Origin: Amphritea opalescens
GTDB taxonomy: Bacteria > Pseudomonadota > Gammaproteobacteria > Pseudomonadales > Balneatricaceae
DNA: 64,000 bases
Direction: 5' to 3'
NCBI RefSeq assembly: GCF_003957515.1
Contig: NZ_RQXW01000015.1
Span: 1 to 64,000 of the forward strand
The notes under the pieces are model-generated. The model was not told where the DNA came from, did not search any database, and was given only the letters and a program-made list of their open reading frames with translations. Shown here piece by piece: positions 8,924 through 18,505 of the stretch. Within the stretch, counting starts at the first letter, position 1. Each line of letters begins with the position of its first letter. The position numbers and the translations under genes are program-made.

Positions 8924-10315
8924 ATGACCAATAATGTGAATGAGTTTGATTCTATCGATGTCGTGAACAGTGACCGTAACCATGTATGGCATCATCTGAC
9001 GCAACATAAAGCCTTTGAAAAAAGCGACCCTATGGTGATCGTTAACGGTAAAGGCCTACGGGTATGGGATGCTAAAGGCAATGAATACCTTGATGCCGTT
9101 TCAGGTGCCGTATGGACTGTTAACGTTGGCTATGGCCGTACCGAAATCGCCGATGCCGTGCGTGACCAGCTAGTCAAAATGAACTACTTTGCACAAACCG
9201 CCGGTAACGTTCCCGCTGCACAGTTTGCGCAAAAACTGATTGAAAAAATGCCCGGCATGAGCCGCGTTTACTATTCTAACTCGGGCTCAGAAGCGAACGA
9301 AAAAGCCTTTAAAATTGTTCGCCAAATCGCACACAAGAAATATGGCGGCAAGAAAACGAAGATCCTTTACCGTGACCGTGATTATCACGGTACCACCATC
9401 GGTACACTGAGTGCGACGGGGCAGTTTGAACGTAAAAACCAATATGGTCCCTTTGTACCCGACTTTGTTGAAGTGCCTCACTGCTGTGAATACCGGGCGC
9501 AAGATGAGGCCGATAAAGAAAACTACGGCATCTGGGCCGCCGATCAGATCGAAAAAGTCATTTTAGCCGAAGGGCCTGAAACAGTCGGTGCCATCTGTCT
9601 TGAACCTATCACCGCCGGTGGTGGCGTTATCGAAGCACCCGCCGGTTACTGGCCTCGTGTGCAAGAGATCTGTAAAAAATATGATGTCTTAATCCATATC
9701 GATGAAGTGGTTTGTGGTCTAGGCAGAACAGGTCAATGGTTTGGTTATCAGCATTACAACATCCAGCCTGACATTGTCACCATGGCCAAAGGGGTTGCAT
9801 CCGGTTATGCCGCCATCTCTTGTACCGTCACCACCGAAGCGGTATTTGATGCCTTTAAAGAAGATGAAGACCCTCGTATGGGCTACTTCCGCGACATCTC
9901 TACCTTTGGTGGCTGTACTGCAGGGCCCGCTGCCGCCTTGGTTAATATGCAAATTATCGAAGATGAAAACCTGCTCGATAATGTCAATACCCAAGGTGCC
10001 TACCTGATTAGCCAACTGAATAGGCTAAAAGAGAAGCATGACATCATTGGTGATGTACGCGGTAAAGGCCTGTTTGCTGGTTTTGAAATGGTTAAAGATA
10101 GAACCACAAAAGAGCCCGTTGATGAATCAGTGGTCATGGCGGTTGCAGGACACTGTATGGCCAATGGCGTCATTATTGGCCGAACTAACCGTTCATTCAA
10201 AGAGTTCAATAACACCATCTGCTTGGCACCGGCGCTCATTATTACTAAGGAAGAGATCGATATAGTGGTCAACGCTATCGACGAAGCCTTGTTAGCCGTC
10301 ACTAGCAGCCTATAA
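8924..10315 (+). CDS. tpa: Taurine:pyruvate aminotransferase Tpa
   Basis: The 463-residue protein is a class III (subgroup II) PLP-dependent aminotransferase. It transfers the amino group of taurine to pyruvate, giving sulfoacetaldehyde and alanine. The N-terminal HVWHHLTQHKAFEKSDPMVI, the SNSGSEANEKAFKIVRQI segment (about residues 121-138) and the PLP lysine in TMAKGVASGYA (Lys near 288) match Tpa closely. An aspartate of the cofactor site lies in LIHIDEVVCGLGRTG. It is transcribed alone after a terminator, from a region with tandem repeats, and is followed by its likely regulator. Confidence 0.85.
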   Translation: MTNNVNEFDSIDVVNSDRNHVWHHLTQHKAFEKSDPMVIVNGKGLRVWDAKGNEYLDAVSGAVWTVNVGYGRTEIADAVRDQLVKMNYFAQTAGNVPAAQFAQKLIEKMPGMSRVYYSNSGSEANEKAFKIVRQIAHKKYGGKKTKILYRDRDYHGTTIGTLSATGQFERKNQYGPFVPDFVEVPHCCEYRAQDEADKENYGIWAADQIEKVILAEGPETVGAICLEPITAGGGVIEAPAGYWPRVQEICKKYDVLIHIDEVVCGLGRTGQWFGYQHYNIQPDIVTMAKGVASGYAAISCTVTTEAVFDAFKEDEDPRMGYFRDISTFGGCTAGPAAALVNMQIIEDENLLDNVNTQGAYLISQLNRLKEKHDIIGDVRGKGLFAGFEMVKDRTTKEPVDESVVMAVAGHCMANGVIIGRTNRSFKEFNNTICLAPALIITKEEIDIVVNAIDEALLAVTSSL

Positions 10316-10362
10316 TTTTTTATCGCACTACTTTTCAATAACGGTTATTTACTCCCTTTGTT

Positions 10363-10390
10363 AGCCTGAAAGAGTTCATACTCTCAGGCT
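10363..10390. terminator. Hairpin downstream of tpa
   Basis: AGCCTGA-A-AGAGT pairs with ACTCT-CAGGCT around loop TCAT, with one bulged base, 48 bases after the tpa stop. No T-run follows, so it may be an attenuator or mRNA 3'-end structure rather than a strong terminator. Confidence 0.4.
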
Positions 10391-10582
10391 GGCAAATGGG
10401 GCTCATCAACCACCTTAACCTCCGATCACTCATCTATCTTTTCATCGACATCCCCTCTATTATCAATACGTTCAGCCAGTTATGGTATTATTTCAGCACA
10501 TTGATGATTGATCTCTTCTCTTATATTTAGCTACGGATTGCTTTCATTATATAAGTCTGTTTTTAGCATGAGGCACTTGTAT

Positions 10583-12052
10583 ATGCTCCATCTTTTCCAT
10601 CTCACTCAAGACAAAAACGTTAGCCTGCAAAAACAGTTAAGAGAACAGATCGCCAGCGCCATTATGAATGGCAATATCCCGCCGGATGTCCCGCTACCGT
10701 CTAGCCGAAAACTCGCCAAGCTATTAGATATCGCGCGTAATACAGTGGTATTAGCTTATGAACATCTCCTCGATGATGGTTATCTGATTGCGCGCGAGCG
10801 ACGAGGCTATTTTGTAAACCCCGACATGTTACATAACCAAGCGGCGGAACAGGCGGAACCTCTGACCGGGGACGATCAACGGTTTGATTGGCAACAGCGC
10901 TTCAAAATCCACCCTAGTGAACAGATCAATATCAACAAAGCATTGGACTGGCAACGCTACCAGTATCCCTTTATTTATGGCCAATTTGATGAAAAAATCT
11001 TTCCCGCCGTTAACTGGCGAGAATGCTGTCGCGATGCCGTCAGTGATTCCGCGGTCAGTGATTGGGCCTCGGATAGCTTAGATCACGATGACCCGCGGCT
11101 AATTGAGCAAATACGAACCCGCCTACTGCCCCGTCGCGGTATATGGGCTTCGCCTGAACAGATATTGGTGACCGTCGGCGCGCAACTCTCACTCTATCTG
11201 TTGGTGCAGTTATTACTAGATAAGCACTCGACCCTAGGCTTAGAAGACCCCGGCTATGTGGATATTCGCAATATCGCCAAACTGCACGGGTGCCAAATGA
11301 AGCCTCTGCCGATCGATCAAGATGGTTTGATGATCGGCGATCAACTCAGTGATTGTGATTTAATCTATACCACCCCTAGCCACCAATGCCCGACGGCGGT
11401 AACCATGCCTCTGGCAAGACGCTACGAATTATTAAATCGCGCCTGCAGCGATGATTTCTTAATCATTGAAGATGATTACGAAAGCGAAACCAATTTCGAT
11501 AACAAACCCAATCCAGCGCTGAAAAGTTTAGATAAAAGTGATCGCGTTATTTATATCGGAAGTCTTTCAAAAACATTAGCCCCCGGCCTACGCCTCGGCT
11601 ATGTGGTGGCATCGGAGCCCTTAATCAAAGAAGCCCGTGCGCTGCGCCGCCTAATGATTCGCCACCCCGCATCAAATAATCAACGCGCGGCGGCTATGTT
11701 CTTAGAGCGTGGCTATTATGACGCGTTAATTATGAACATTAATCGAAACTACCGCACCCGCTGGCGTGCCGTTGATGAGGCGCTTAGTCGCTATCTACCG
11801 GGCAGCCATGAAGCGCCCAATTTTGGTGGTTCTTGCTACTGGGTCCGCTGTCCTGACAACCTAGATACCGCCGAACTAAAACAGCGTGCCATCGATGAAA
11901 GTATCATTATTGAGCCCGGCCATATCCACTTTTATCATGATGACGGCCCCAAGAATTTTATTCGTCTGGGTTTCTCTTCAATCTCTACCGACCGCATCGA
12001 GCCCGGCATCAAAAAACTAGCCGAACTGATTAACAACATGACCACAGTGTGA
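10583..12052 (+). CDS. tauR: MocR-type regulator, probable TauR
   Basis: The protein (489 residues from this start) joins an N-terminal GntR winged helix (PLPSSRKLAKLLDIARNTVV, about residues 35-54) to an aminotransferase-fold domain. That domain has EDDYESE near residue 300 and the PLP lysine in YIGSLSKTLAPGLRLGY. This is the MocR architecture of TauR, the taurine-responsive regulator. I use the ATG at 10583 because GAGG at 10570-10573 sits nine bases upstream and MLHLFHL is the usual family start; ATG at 10568 and an earlier start are open. It follows tpa in the same direction. Confidence 0.8.
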   Translation: MLHLFHLTQDKNVSLQKQLREQIASAIMNGNIPPDVPLPSSRKLAKLLDIARNTVVLAYEHLLDDGYLIARERRGYFVNPDMLHNQAAEQAEPLTGDDQRFDWQQRFKIHPSEQININKALDWQRYQYPFIYGQFDEKIFPAVNWRECCRDAVSDSAVSDWASDSLDHDDPRLIEQIRTRLLPRRGIWASPEQILVTVGAQLSLYLLVQLLLDKHSTLGLEDPGYVDIRNIAKLHGCQMKPLPIDQDGLMIGDQLSDCDLIYTTPSHQCPTAVTMPLARRYELLNRACSDDFLIIEDDYESETNFDNKPNPALKSLDKSDRVIYIGSLSKTLAPGLRLGYVVASEPLIKEARALRRLMIRHPASNNQRAAAMFLERGYYDALIMNINRNYRTRWRAVDEALSRYLPGSHEAPNFGGSCYWVRCPDNLDTAELKQRAIDESIIIEPGHIHFYHDDGPKNFIRLGFSSISTDRIEPGIKKLAELINNMTTV

Positions 12053-12183
12053 AAGTAGCGTAAACACTGATAAATCCTGGACGAGAACCTCCTTTATGTT
12101 GTGACTTAACCTCTACAGCTGATGACAATAAAAAAGATAGGCGTCATCATGCGATCGTCACTAATAAAGGAGAATGAATTGAT

Positions 12184-13596
12184 TTAAATTGGACGGACCT
12201 TTTGAAAATCAGTTTCGACAGACGCTTCAGTCGGCTGAACTAAGGCGTATTTTTCCATCATGCGGTACAGAGTGACACGGGAAACCCCCAACATTTTGGC
12301 GGCTTGGGTCATATTTTGTCGACAGTTCTGTATAGCATTCGCTATCGCCTCCTTTTCGGCCAAGGCTCTCACCTCTTTCAAGGGCATCACTAAAGATTCC
12401 TCTACAGCACACTCCTTCAGGCCCAAATCATTTGGCTGAATAAGCCTTCCATCGCACATCACTATCGCCCGTCGCACCCGATTAATAAGCTCCCTCACAT
12501 TACCGGGCCAACGATGCTGCTGAATGGCTAATAAAGCCTGTTGAGAAAAGCCTTTCAACCGACCTTGGCCTTCAGATAGAAAGTGATCGAAGAAGAATTT
12601 CGTCAGCAATTCAATATCGCCACCTCTATCACGTAAGGCAGGGGTTAAAATTTGTAGTACATTCAAACGGTACAGCAAGTCCTCACGAAACCGACCCTTT
12701 TTAATCGCCGCTTCAAGGTCGACATTGGTAGCAGAGATGACCCTAACATCGACGCTTATCTCCTCATTCCCCCCTACGCGCTGAATGACTTTCTCTTGCA
12801 GAAAGCGCAATAAATTAACCTGCATATCGTATGGTAGATCGCCAACTTCATCGAGAAACAGCGTGCCACCAGATGCGACTTCAATCTGACCTAATTTCTG
12901 CTTATTGGCCCCCGTAAAGGCGCCTTTTTCATAACCAAAAAGCTCCGACTGAATCAGATTTTCGGGAATGGCACCACAGTTGACGGCAACAAAAGGGCCG
13001 TCGGCACAACTCGAACGCTCATGAATCGCTCTGGCGACCAACTCCTTACCGGTACCACTTTCGCCACAAATCAGCACGGGTGCTGATACATTGGCGACTC
13101 GCCTAACCGCGCTAAACAGTTTAATCATCGCGGGGCTACTACCCACCATCTCATATTCGTCATAGTTGGGTTCACTATCACTCTGTTTAAGCCCTGCCAT
13201 ACCGAATGCATGCCCTAACGTAGAAAGTAAACAGGCATAGCCGGTGTCATCTAATGGCAAAGTCACAAAGTCATAACAGGTTTCACTAATAAATTTACAG
13301 AAAGGTTTCTTCTGTAAACACTCATCATTAGTCAACACAATCCATTCCATCGAACGATCCGTTGTTATCAATTGTTCTACCGCTCGAAGCATCTTATTGC
13401 TAAAGTCTTCTAGCTGAATCAACCCCACTTTATAGTTATTATTAGCAAGACTGAGCGCCGCACTCTCTAGCCCTTGAGCCACATGAACATCCCAATCAGG
13501 AATCGACGTCACCTGCCCTGCATCAATCTTGTCCTGGGTTACGACAAATAAAACTGAACGTAACTCAAACTCCATTTTCTGAACAATCACAATCAT
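12184..13596 (-). CDS. Sigma-54 activator with VpsR-like N-terminal domain
   Basis: The 470-residue protein has an N-terminal receiver-like VpsR domain (about residues 12-140). A sigma-54 AAA+ domain follows, with Walker A GESGTGKE near residue 178, the sigma-54-contacting GAFTGA loop and Walker B GGTLFLDEVGD. It ends in a Fis-type helix (NMTQAAKMLGVSRVTLYRMM). VpsR of Vibrio binds c-di-GMP and drives biofilm matrix genes. It lies 81 bases after the last gene of the amyloid operon, whose promoter looks sigma-54-dependent, so it is its probable activator. The Shine-Dalgarno abuts the first ATG, so GTG at 13590 may be the true start. Confidence 0.85.
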   Translation of the reverse strand: MIVIVQKMEFELRSVLFVVTQDKIDAGQVTSIPDWDVHVAQGLESAALSLANNNYKVGLIQLEDFSNKMLRAVEQLITTDRSMEWIVLTNDECLQKKPFCKFISETCYDFVTLPLDDTGYACLLSTLGHAFGMAGLKQSDSEPNYDEYEMVGSSPAMIKLFSAVRRVANVSAPVLICGESGTGKELVARAIHERSSCADGPFVAVNCGAIPENLIQSELFGYEKGAFTGANKQKLGQIEVASGGTLFLDEVGDLPYDMQVNLLRFLQEKVIQRVGGNEEISVDVRVISATNVDLEAAIKKGRFREDLLYRLNVLQILTPALRDRGGDIELLTKFFFDHFLSEGQGRLKGFSQQALLAIQQHRWPGNVRELINRVRRAIVMCDGRLIQPNDLGLKECAVEESLVMPLKEVRALAEKEAIANAIQNCRQNMTQAAKMLGVSRVTLYRMMEKYALVQPTEASVETDFQKVRPI

Positions 13597-13677
13597 CCTC
13601 CCTTACACAACGGTGAATACTTTAAAACCTAAGCCAGCAACAACTTTCCAACAGACCTCCTGATGTCAAATAGATAG

Positions 13678-14922
13678 TTAAAAACGATAGGGGAACTTAA
13701 GGCTCAAGCTATAATCGGGGGCGTCGGGGGTTAAGCCGAGACCTAACGAAGTGGACATCGACAGTTTTTCACTCAGCGCATAAGTGACACCAATATTAAA
13801 GGTTGCCGCATTACCGTTACTGCCGAAAATTTCTTGCCAGCTGCCTCCCTTCAAACGGGTCTCGCCATTTTGGCTGATCCTTTGTGAGAAGGATAAACTC
13901 GTACTCATGCGCTCATTCAGCGCAAATGCCATACCTAAGCCATAATAAAATGAATTACCAAGACGCACATCACCGGGCTGATCGCCGTCAGCAGAGCTAA
14001 TATCATCAAAATTGCCTGCAAAGTTATAGGTATATCCCAGGTTGGCAAAAATAATAGCGGGGTCTGTTGTTTTGACGAAAGATAGGCTGTTGCTAATACT
14101 CCACAAGCCACTGCCTGTTGGTAACTCTTTAGGATAGGTTACTTGATCACTATTTCCGCCATTATTCACTGTTTTCGTAACCGTTGATGTGCCGTAGGGG
14201 TCACTACCAGAGGGGGTTTTAATACTGAGATTCCAGACAATATCTGGTCTATTTTCAGTTTCAGTGAATAACTTATAAGCCGATGTCAGCGTGATATCAC
14301 CTAAGCCGGCTTCATTAACCGATGCCTCAGCGCCAACCCCATTAATATTCCGTTGAAACGTACTCTCCCTATAGACAAACGGTATATTAACACCCAGTTG
14401 CCAGTGATCATTAATGTTGTAACGGCCGGTCATATCAAAGGTAAAAATATCGGCGGAGATATCATCAACTGAGATATCGCCTAGAAAGATAGCATCCAGT
14501 GCTAAAAAACCTTCTAACACTAATTCCTTGCGATCATAATGACTGTAATTCATTCCTAACTCTAGGGTGAAGTCATTACTAAATAATGCATGCTCTTCCT
14601 CCATCATATTATCAATACTGGCACTAGGAAGAGCCTCTTTTACGACATCCGACTTACCTGCAACCTTTTGTTGAGAAGCTTGCGTGGAAGAGGTTGAACC
14701 GCCTTGTTCAACAATATACAGCCGCTGTTCCATCTGCCTCAATGTTTGCGCTTGCTTATCATTAATTAGCTTCAGTTGCTGAATTTCAAATTTAAGCTGT
14801 TCCGCCTCACTCGCCATAGGGACATCGGCCGCTTGCGCCAACGGAATTAACGTAAACGTCAACAATCCCATAAGAATACCAGGCGGCCTTAACCTGAAAG
14901 CTCGATTCATCATTACACTCAT
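13678..14922 (-). CDS. FapF-like outer-membrane channel of the amyloid operon
   Basis: The 414-residue protein has a signal peptide ending around AQA-ADV (residue about 32) and a short coiled coil (about residues 38-75, SEAEQLKFEIQQLKLINDKQ). After a Ser/Gln-rich linker comes a C-terminal beta-barrel of about 290 residues that ends in aromatic FPYRF. A coiled-coil plug plus a barrel is the architecture of Pseudomonas FapF, the pore that exports Fap amyloid subunits. It is the last of six genes. AGGGG lies directly against the ATG at 14922, so the ATG at 14913, nine bases from it, is an equally good start. Confidence 0.65.
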   Translation of the reverse strand: MSVMMNRAFRLRPPGILMGLLTFTLIPLAQAADVPMASEAEQLKFEIQQLKLINDKQAQTLRQMEQRLYIVEQGGSTSSTQASQQKVAGKSDVVKEALPSASIDNMMEEEHALFSNDFTLELGMNYSHYDRKELVLEGFLALDAIFLGDISVDDISADIFTFDMTGRYNINDHWQLGVNIPFVYRESTFQRNINGVGAEASVNEAGLGDITLTSAYKLFTETENRPDIVWNLSIKTPSGSDPYGTSTVTKTVNNGGNSDQVTYPKELPTGSGLWSISNSLSFVKTTDPAIIFANLGYTYNFAGNFDDISSADGDQPGDVRLGNSFYYGLGMAFALNERMSTSLSFSQRISQNGETRLKGGSWQEIFGSNGNAATFNIGVTYALSEKLSMSTSLGLGLTPDAPDYSLSLKFPYRF

Positions 14923-15002
14923 CCCCTAAGCTTAATAAATCTAATTTTTTATTTTTATGCAGTTAGATATTAAAAGTAGCAGCTGATACAAAAGCTGCCA
15001 CT

Positions 15003-15815
15003 TTATTGTAGACCTCGTAGCTGATTAAGTGCGTTATTGATGTTTTGCGGGTGCATATTAGATGTTTCGGGGCTTAACGTAACGGTCAAGCCGATACGAT
15101 TGAATACCTGATTCAGGTCGCTATTTAACTGTGTGCTTTGTAATATATTTCCTCCCGTCAATTGAGAGCTATTAATATGCTGCGTGACCCGTCCAACATC
15201 GGGCACATCGACTTGATAACCCACACCATCGGTACCAACCGAAACCTTGGTACCCACACCCTCTTCTGTTAAGTGGTTTTGAGATTCGGCCACATCAACC
15301 TTAACCAACCCGTCAGTCTGCTGTACGGCCGCTTGATCACTGATAGTCCATTCAACACCGTTTTCAACGCGATTCTGATCCCCTGCTACCTGAATGTTCT
15401 GTACAACACCCGATACACTATTTAGCCCTTGGCTATTGGATATATTATCCAATGGCTCATCACCGCTGTAACCGGATGCAACCTGCGAACCGACATCTTG
15501 GCTGCGATACATTGACATAGTCGGTTGATAACGGTCACCTGAGAGATCAAAATTGACCTGCATCTCCATATCGATGTGCTTACCCGACTGTAAATACCAA
15601 TCCGTCATCATACTGACGCCAAAAAAGGTAACATTGCGGCCATCGATAAAACGGCCTCTCATGGACGCTAACTCACTATCACTGACAGCGGCGCCCTGCA
15701 GGCCAAAGCTCTTAGGCTGAACAGTATCAGCCTGAGCAACCGGTATCGCGACTACGGCTAACCAGGTCATACTGGCGACGATGTTTGTACAATAATTTCT
15801 TTGCCAAATATTCAT
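15003..15815 (-). CDS. FapE-like secreted protein
   Basis: The 270-residue exported protein has a signal peptide (cleavage near AQA, residue about 29) and sits in the fapE position. It carries VSDSELASMRGRF (residues 44-56), resembling the leader motif recognised by C39 peptidases, and a similar motif is in the first gene product of the operon. Residues 134-151 (GVVQNIQVAGDQNRVEN) look like a single copy of the amyloid repeat. The rest is rich in Gln, Asn, Ser and Val. A strong AGGGAG ribosome site precedes the ATG. Family assignment is by gene order and composition. Confidence 0.55.
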   Translation of the reverse strand: MNIWQRNYCTNIVASMTWLAVVAIPVAQADTVQPKSFGLQGAAVSDSELASMRGRFIDGRNVTFFGVSMMTDWYLQSGKHIDMEMQVNFDLSGDRYQPTMSMYRSQDVGSQVASGYSGDEPLDNISNSQGLNSVSGVVQNIQVAGDQNRVENGVEWTISDQAAVQQTDGLVKVDVAESQNHLTEEGVGTKVSVGTDGVGYQVDVPDVGRVTQHINSSQLTGGNILQSTQLNSDLNQVFNRIGLTVTLSPETSNMHPQNINNALNQLRGLQ

Positions 15816-15835
15816 TATTTTCTCCCTTTCGGAAC

Positions 15836-16555
15836 CTAAAAAAGGTCTGAATGACGAAAGCCATAATCCAGTAATTGTGCATTACTCAAAGGAGCGAAAG
15901 TATTATTTAAAGCGCGGGCGGTTAATTGCGGTCGAGGGTTAACCAATATTGAGTTTTTGTTAAATCCTCGTCCAATAACTGCAAATACAATACCATTCCA
16001 GCTATCCATAAATTTCTGCTTAGGCATGATTTTATTCCCTAACGCAGGATCCGCCAGATAAACAAAATCTTCTTCGGTTTTCTTTAATACAACAAAATGC
16101 TTATAACCTTTCAGATCCAGCAACACTATGGTTGGAATTTTTATATTTAATAGTGTATCCGTTTCGACTTTATAACCCCGTCCACGCATACCTATCCGCT
16201 CCAGATAGTGCTTAATATTTAAAAGTGAAAATCCCTGCTCACGCACCTTATCAATATCACTAACCGCAAATAGCCCGTCTAACATGTCCTCCTCTTGGAC
16301 ACGCAACCCGTATCCATAGCGAAGTACTGTCGCCAACGCAGCCGCACCACAACTAAAATCTGTCTGCTGCCTGACTAGATTGCTATAGCGTTGCTCATGC
16401 ATACTGACCACCGACTTACGCAGGCCAAAACTACCCGGCAAGGCATTCGAAAGTTCAATCTGACCAGAAAATGAGAACGCACTAAAAGACAAGGTCAGCA
16501 CTAATATTAATGCCAACCTTATCGAATAATGGATGTTGATAAGCAAAATACTCAT
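15836..16555 (-). CDS. FapD-like C39 cysteine peptidase
   Basis: The 239-residue protein has an N-terminal hydrophobic signal (SILLINIHYSIRLALILVLT) and a C39 peptidase domain. The catalytic cysteine is in QTDFSCGAAALATVL, the histidine in YKHFVVLKK and the aspartate in YLADPALGN. C39 enzymes cleave leader peptides ending in double-glycine-like sites. There is no ABC transporter fused to it, as in FapD. I place the start at ATG 16555 because AGG lies nine bases upstream; a TTG at 16594 would extend it by 13 residues. It is the fourth gene of the operon and ends 20 bases before the FapE-like gene. Confidence 0.75.
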   Translation of the reverse strand: MSILLINIHYSIRLALILVLTLSFSAFSFSGQIELSNALPGSFGLRKSVVSMHEQRYSNLVRQQTDFSCGAAALATVLRYGYGLRVQEEDMLDGLFAVSDIDKVREQGFSLLNIKHYLERIGMRGRGYKVETDTLLNIKIPTIVLLDLKGYKHFVVLKKTEEDFVYLADPALGNKIMPKQKFMDSWNGIVFAVIGRGFNKNSILVNPRPQLTARALNNTFAPLSNAQLLDYGFRHSDLF

Positions 16556-16634
16556 CGTTAGATACCTGTTTATTAAAACCCGAGCTAGACTCAAGAATAA
16601 GACTAGCCCAGGTTATATTAGGTCATGAGTATTG

Positions 16635-17819
16635 TTACTCTGTAGGCGCTACTGCAGTCATTACATCGACCTTCGTCATAGCCAAACTATTATTCTGAAG
16701 GTTGTTTGTGCCAGCGGTAATATTGACACCAATATTACCTTTAGCACCGCGCAGTGCATTATCACCCAGTGAGGCATTGTTTTGATGGCGCACATAACGG
16801 GAAATGACATGTTGAGCCGATCCAGTCAAAACGCCACTCAATGCTTGAGTACCTGCTTCGCTAAAGCCTAAGACACCTCCTTCAAGGGATGAGCCGATTG
16901 TTCCTTCCTCATCAAATTCGAATTTCCCGGCATCCTCTGCCTCATTATCAAAATCAATATGACCGACATAGGTTGATCCACCATCGCTATGGCTATCCCC
17001 TTTCCAAATTTCAGGATACACATCATTGCTCTGAGTGGATGTACCGGTATATTGCGCAGGGCCATTCACACCAATGTATCCACCTTGACCATTACCACTA
17101 TAGTCACCCTGTAGTTTGCCTCCTACACTAAACTCAGTGGTAACCACTTCAAAGGTTTCTTCTGGCATATTATGAGTCATATTACCTTCGGTTTCCTGAG
17201 CAACGGATACGGTGGCCTCACCCATGGAACCTGATGCAACTGAAGCCGCAAAAGAGTTGCCCTGCACGTTGCCACTCCCTGAGGCCACGTTAACAGCGAT
17301 ATTACCTTTAGCATTTTGCAATGCATTACCACTTAAACTGGAATTATTAATCGTCCCCCAGTTGAACGCGACATTATTTTCTGCATTCTGATCAACAAAC
17401 ACTTCTGCATCCGCAGAGCCAAACACAAAGCCCGCATCTGCGGCAGCCAGAGCCGCGGCATTGCTTTGTACGTTATTATCCCCCGCACTGACGTTGACGC
17501 CAATATTACCTTTACCACTACGCAGAGCATTGCCATTAAACGTCGCATTATTATCGACTCGGTCATTGATCGTCAGATTGTTATCGCTATCCTGCTCCTG
17601 GTCGATAACAGCCATACCCAAAGCATTAATCTGGATATCACCGCTAATAGACACATCACCGGAGTAATCAACGGTTTTGCTTACGCTCACCGATTTACTC
17701 AATGTAGCGCCTTCCTTGGACTGATGATGACGTCCGCCATTATCAGCACTCGCAATACCAGCAAAACCAAATGCAGCAACAGCTACAGCCAATGGAGCTA
17801 ATTTAAATACCTGTTTCAT
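16635..17819 (-). CDS. FapC-like major amyloid subunit
   Basis: The 394-residue protein has a signal peptide (cleavage after about residue 25, IASA) and three imperfect repeats with the core KGNIGVNVSAGDNNVQSN: residues about 97-125, 165-192 and 354-381. The spacing between repeats 2 and 3 is long (about 160 residues, Gly/Asp/Glu/Ser-rich), as seen in Pseudomonas FapC linkers. The mature protein contains no cysteine, unlike Pseudomonas FapC with its C-terminal CxxC. An AAGGAG ribosome site lies nine bases before the ATG, in keeping with high expression. It should form the extracellular fibril. Confidence 0.65.
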   Translation of the reverse strand: MKQVFKLAPLAVAVAAFGFAGIASADNGGRHHQSKEGATLSKSVSVSKTVDYSGDVSISGDIQINALGMAVIDQEQDSDNNLTINDRVDNNATFNGNALRSGKGNIGVNVSAGDNNVQSNAAALAAADAGFVFGSADAEVFVDQNAENNVAFNWGTINNSSLSGNALQNAKGNIAVNVASGSGNVQGNSFAASVASGSMGEATVSVAQETEGNMTHNMPEETFEVVTTEFSVGGKLQGDYSGNGQGGYIGVNGPAQYTGTSTQSNDVYPEIWKGDSHSDGGSTYVGHIDFDNEAEDAGKFEFDEEGTIGSSLEGGVLGFSEAGTQALSGVLTGSAQHVISRYVRHQNNASLGDNALRGAKGNIGVNITAGTNNLQNNSLAMTKVDVMTAVAPTE

Positions 17820-17862
17820 GGTGGTTCTCCTTTTTGTTTTTCTTATCGGTCATACCCGATAC

Positions 17863-18504
17863 TTACTCTTTAGTCTGCAGCGAAACACTGAGACCAAAAC
17901 TGTTATGTGTCGTATTACCTGAACCCGCCAGCTGATTGACTTGAACCAATCCACTGCTTCCATCGAAAGCACCCTCGCCAATCGATACTTCACGATGTCC
18001 TGTTAAATCGTTATCTGATTGAATAGCGGGCTGCCCGGTTACCGTGAGGTTTAACTCACTTTCAGTCACGGCAGTCCCTCCTAATGCAAAACCGATAGAA
18101 ACATCATTCAACTGGGCGTTGCCGGAACCGCTAGCATGGTTAACAGAAATCAAACCTGACGCATTCGCAAATGCGTTACCTTCAATCAAACTCACCGCGG
18201 AGCTTGCTCTACTATCGCTATCTGGAAAGCCAACATACTGGGACGCTTTAACACTCGCATTCACATCTACGCCCTGCCCAAAACTCACAGCCAGCGCACG
18301 GGCATTTAGCTGGGTATTAGAGTCCCCTGCCGCGATGTTGACACCGATAATCCCCACACTTCCTTCAAGCGCGCTATCCGTAATAACAGAACGATGGCTA
18401 CTGCCATATTGTTCATCACTCAACGATATTTCAGCAGAAACATTAGTTGCCATTAACAACATGAATAAATAACTTGTGGTATGAATACAGCGCGTATGTT
18501 TCAT
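17863..18504 (-). CDS. FapB-like minor amyloid subunit (nucleator)
   Basis: The 213-residue protein has a signal peptide (cleavage near NVSA-EIS, residue 24) and three amyloid-type repeats. These are around IIGVNIAAGDSNTQLNA (residues 53-69), LISVNHASGSGNAQLND (118-134) and LVQVNQLAGSGNTTHNS (186-202). Repeats share the G-VN-AG-N-Q-N pattern of the larger subunit downstream, and their spacing is shorter and more regular. That is the relation between FapB and FapC. No cysteine remains after signal removal. The start codon follows the upstream stop by one base. Confidence 0.62.
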   Translation of the reverse strand: MKHTRCIHTTSYLFMLLMATNVSAEISLSDEQYGSSHRSVITDSALEGSVGIIGVNIAAGDSNTQLNARALAVSFGQGVDVNASVKASQYVGFPDSDSRASSAVSLIEGNAFANASGLISVNHASGSGNAQLNDVSIGFALGGTAVTESELNLTVTGQPAIQSDNDLTGHREVSIGEGAFDGSSGLVQVNQLAGSGNTTHNSFGLSVSLQTKE

Positions 18505-18505
18505 C

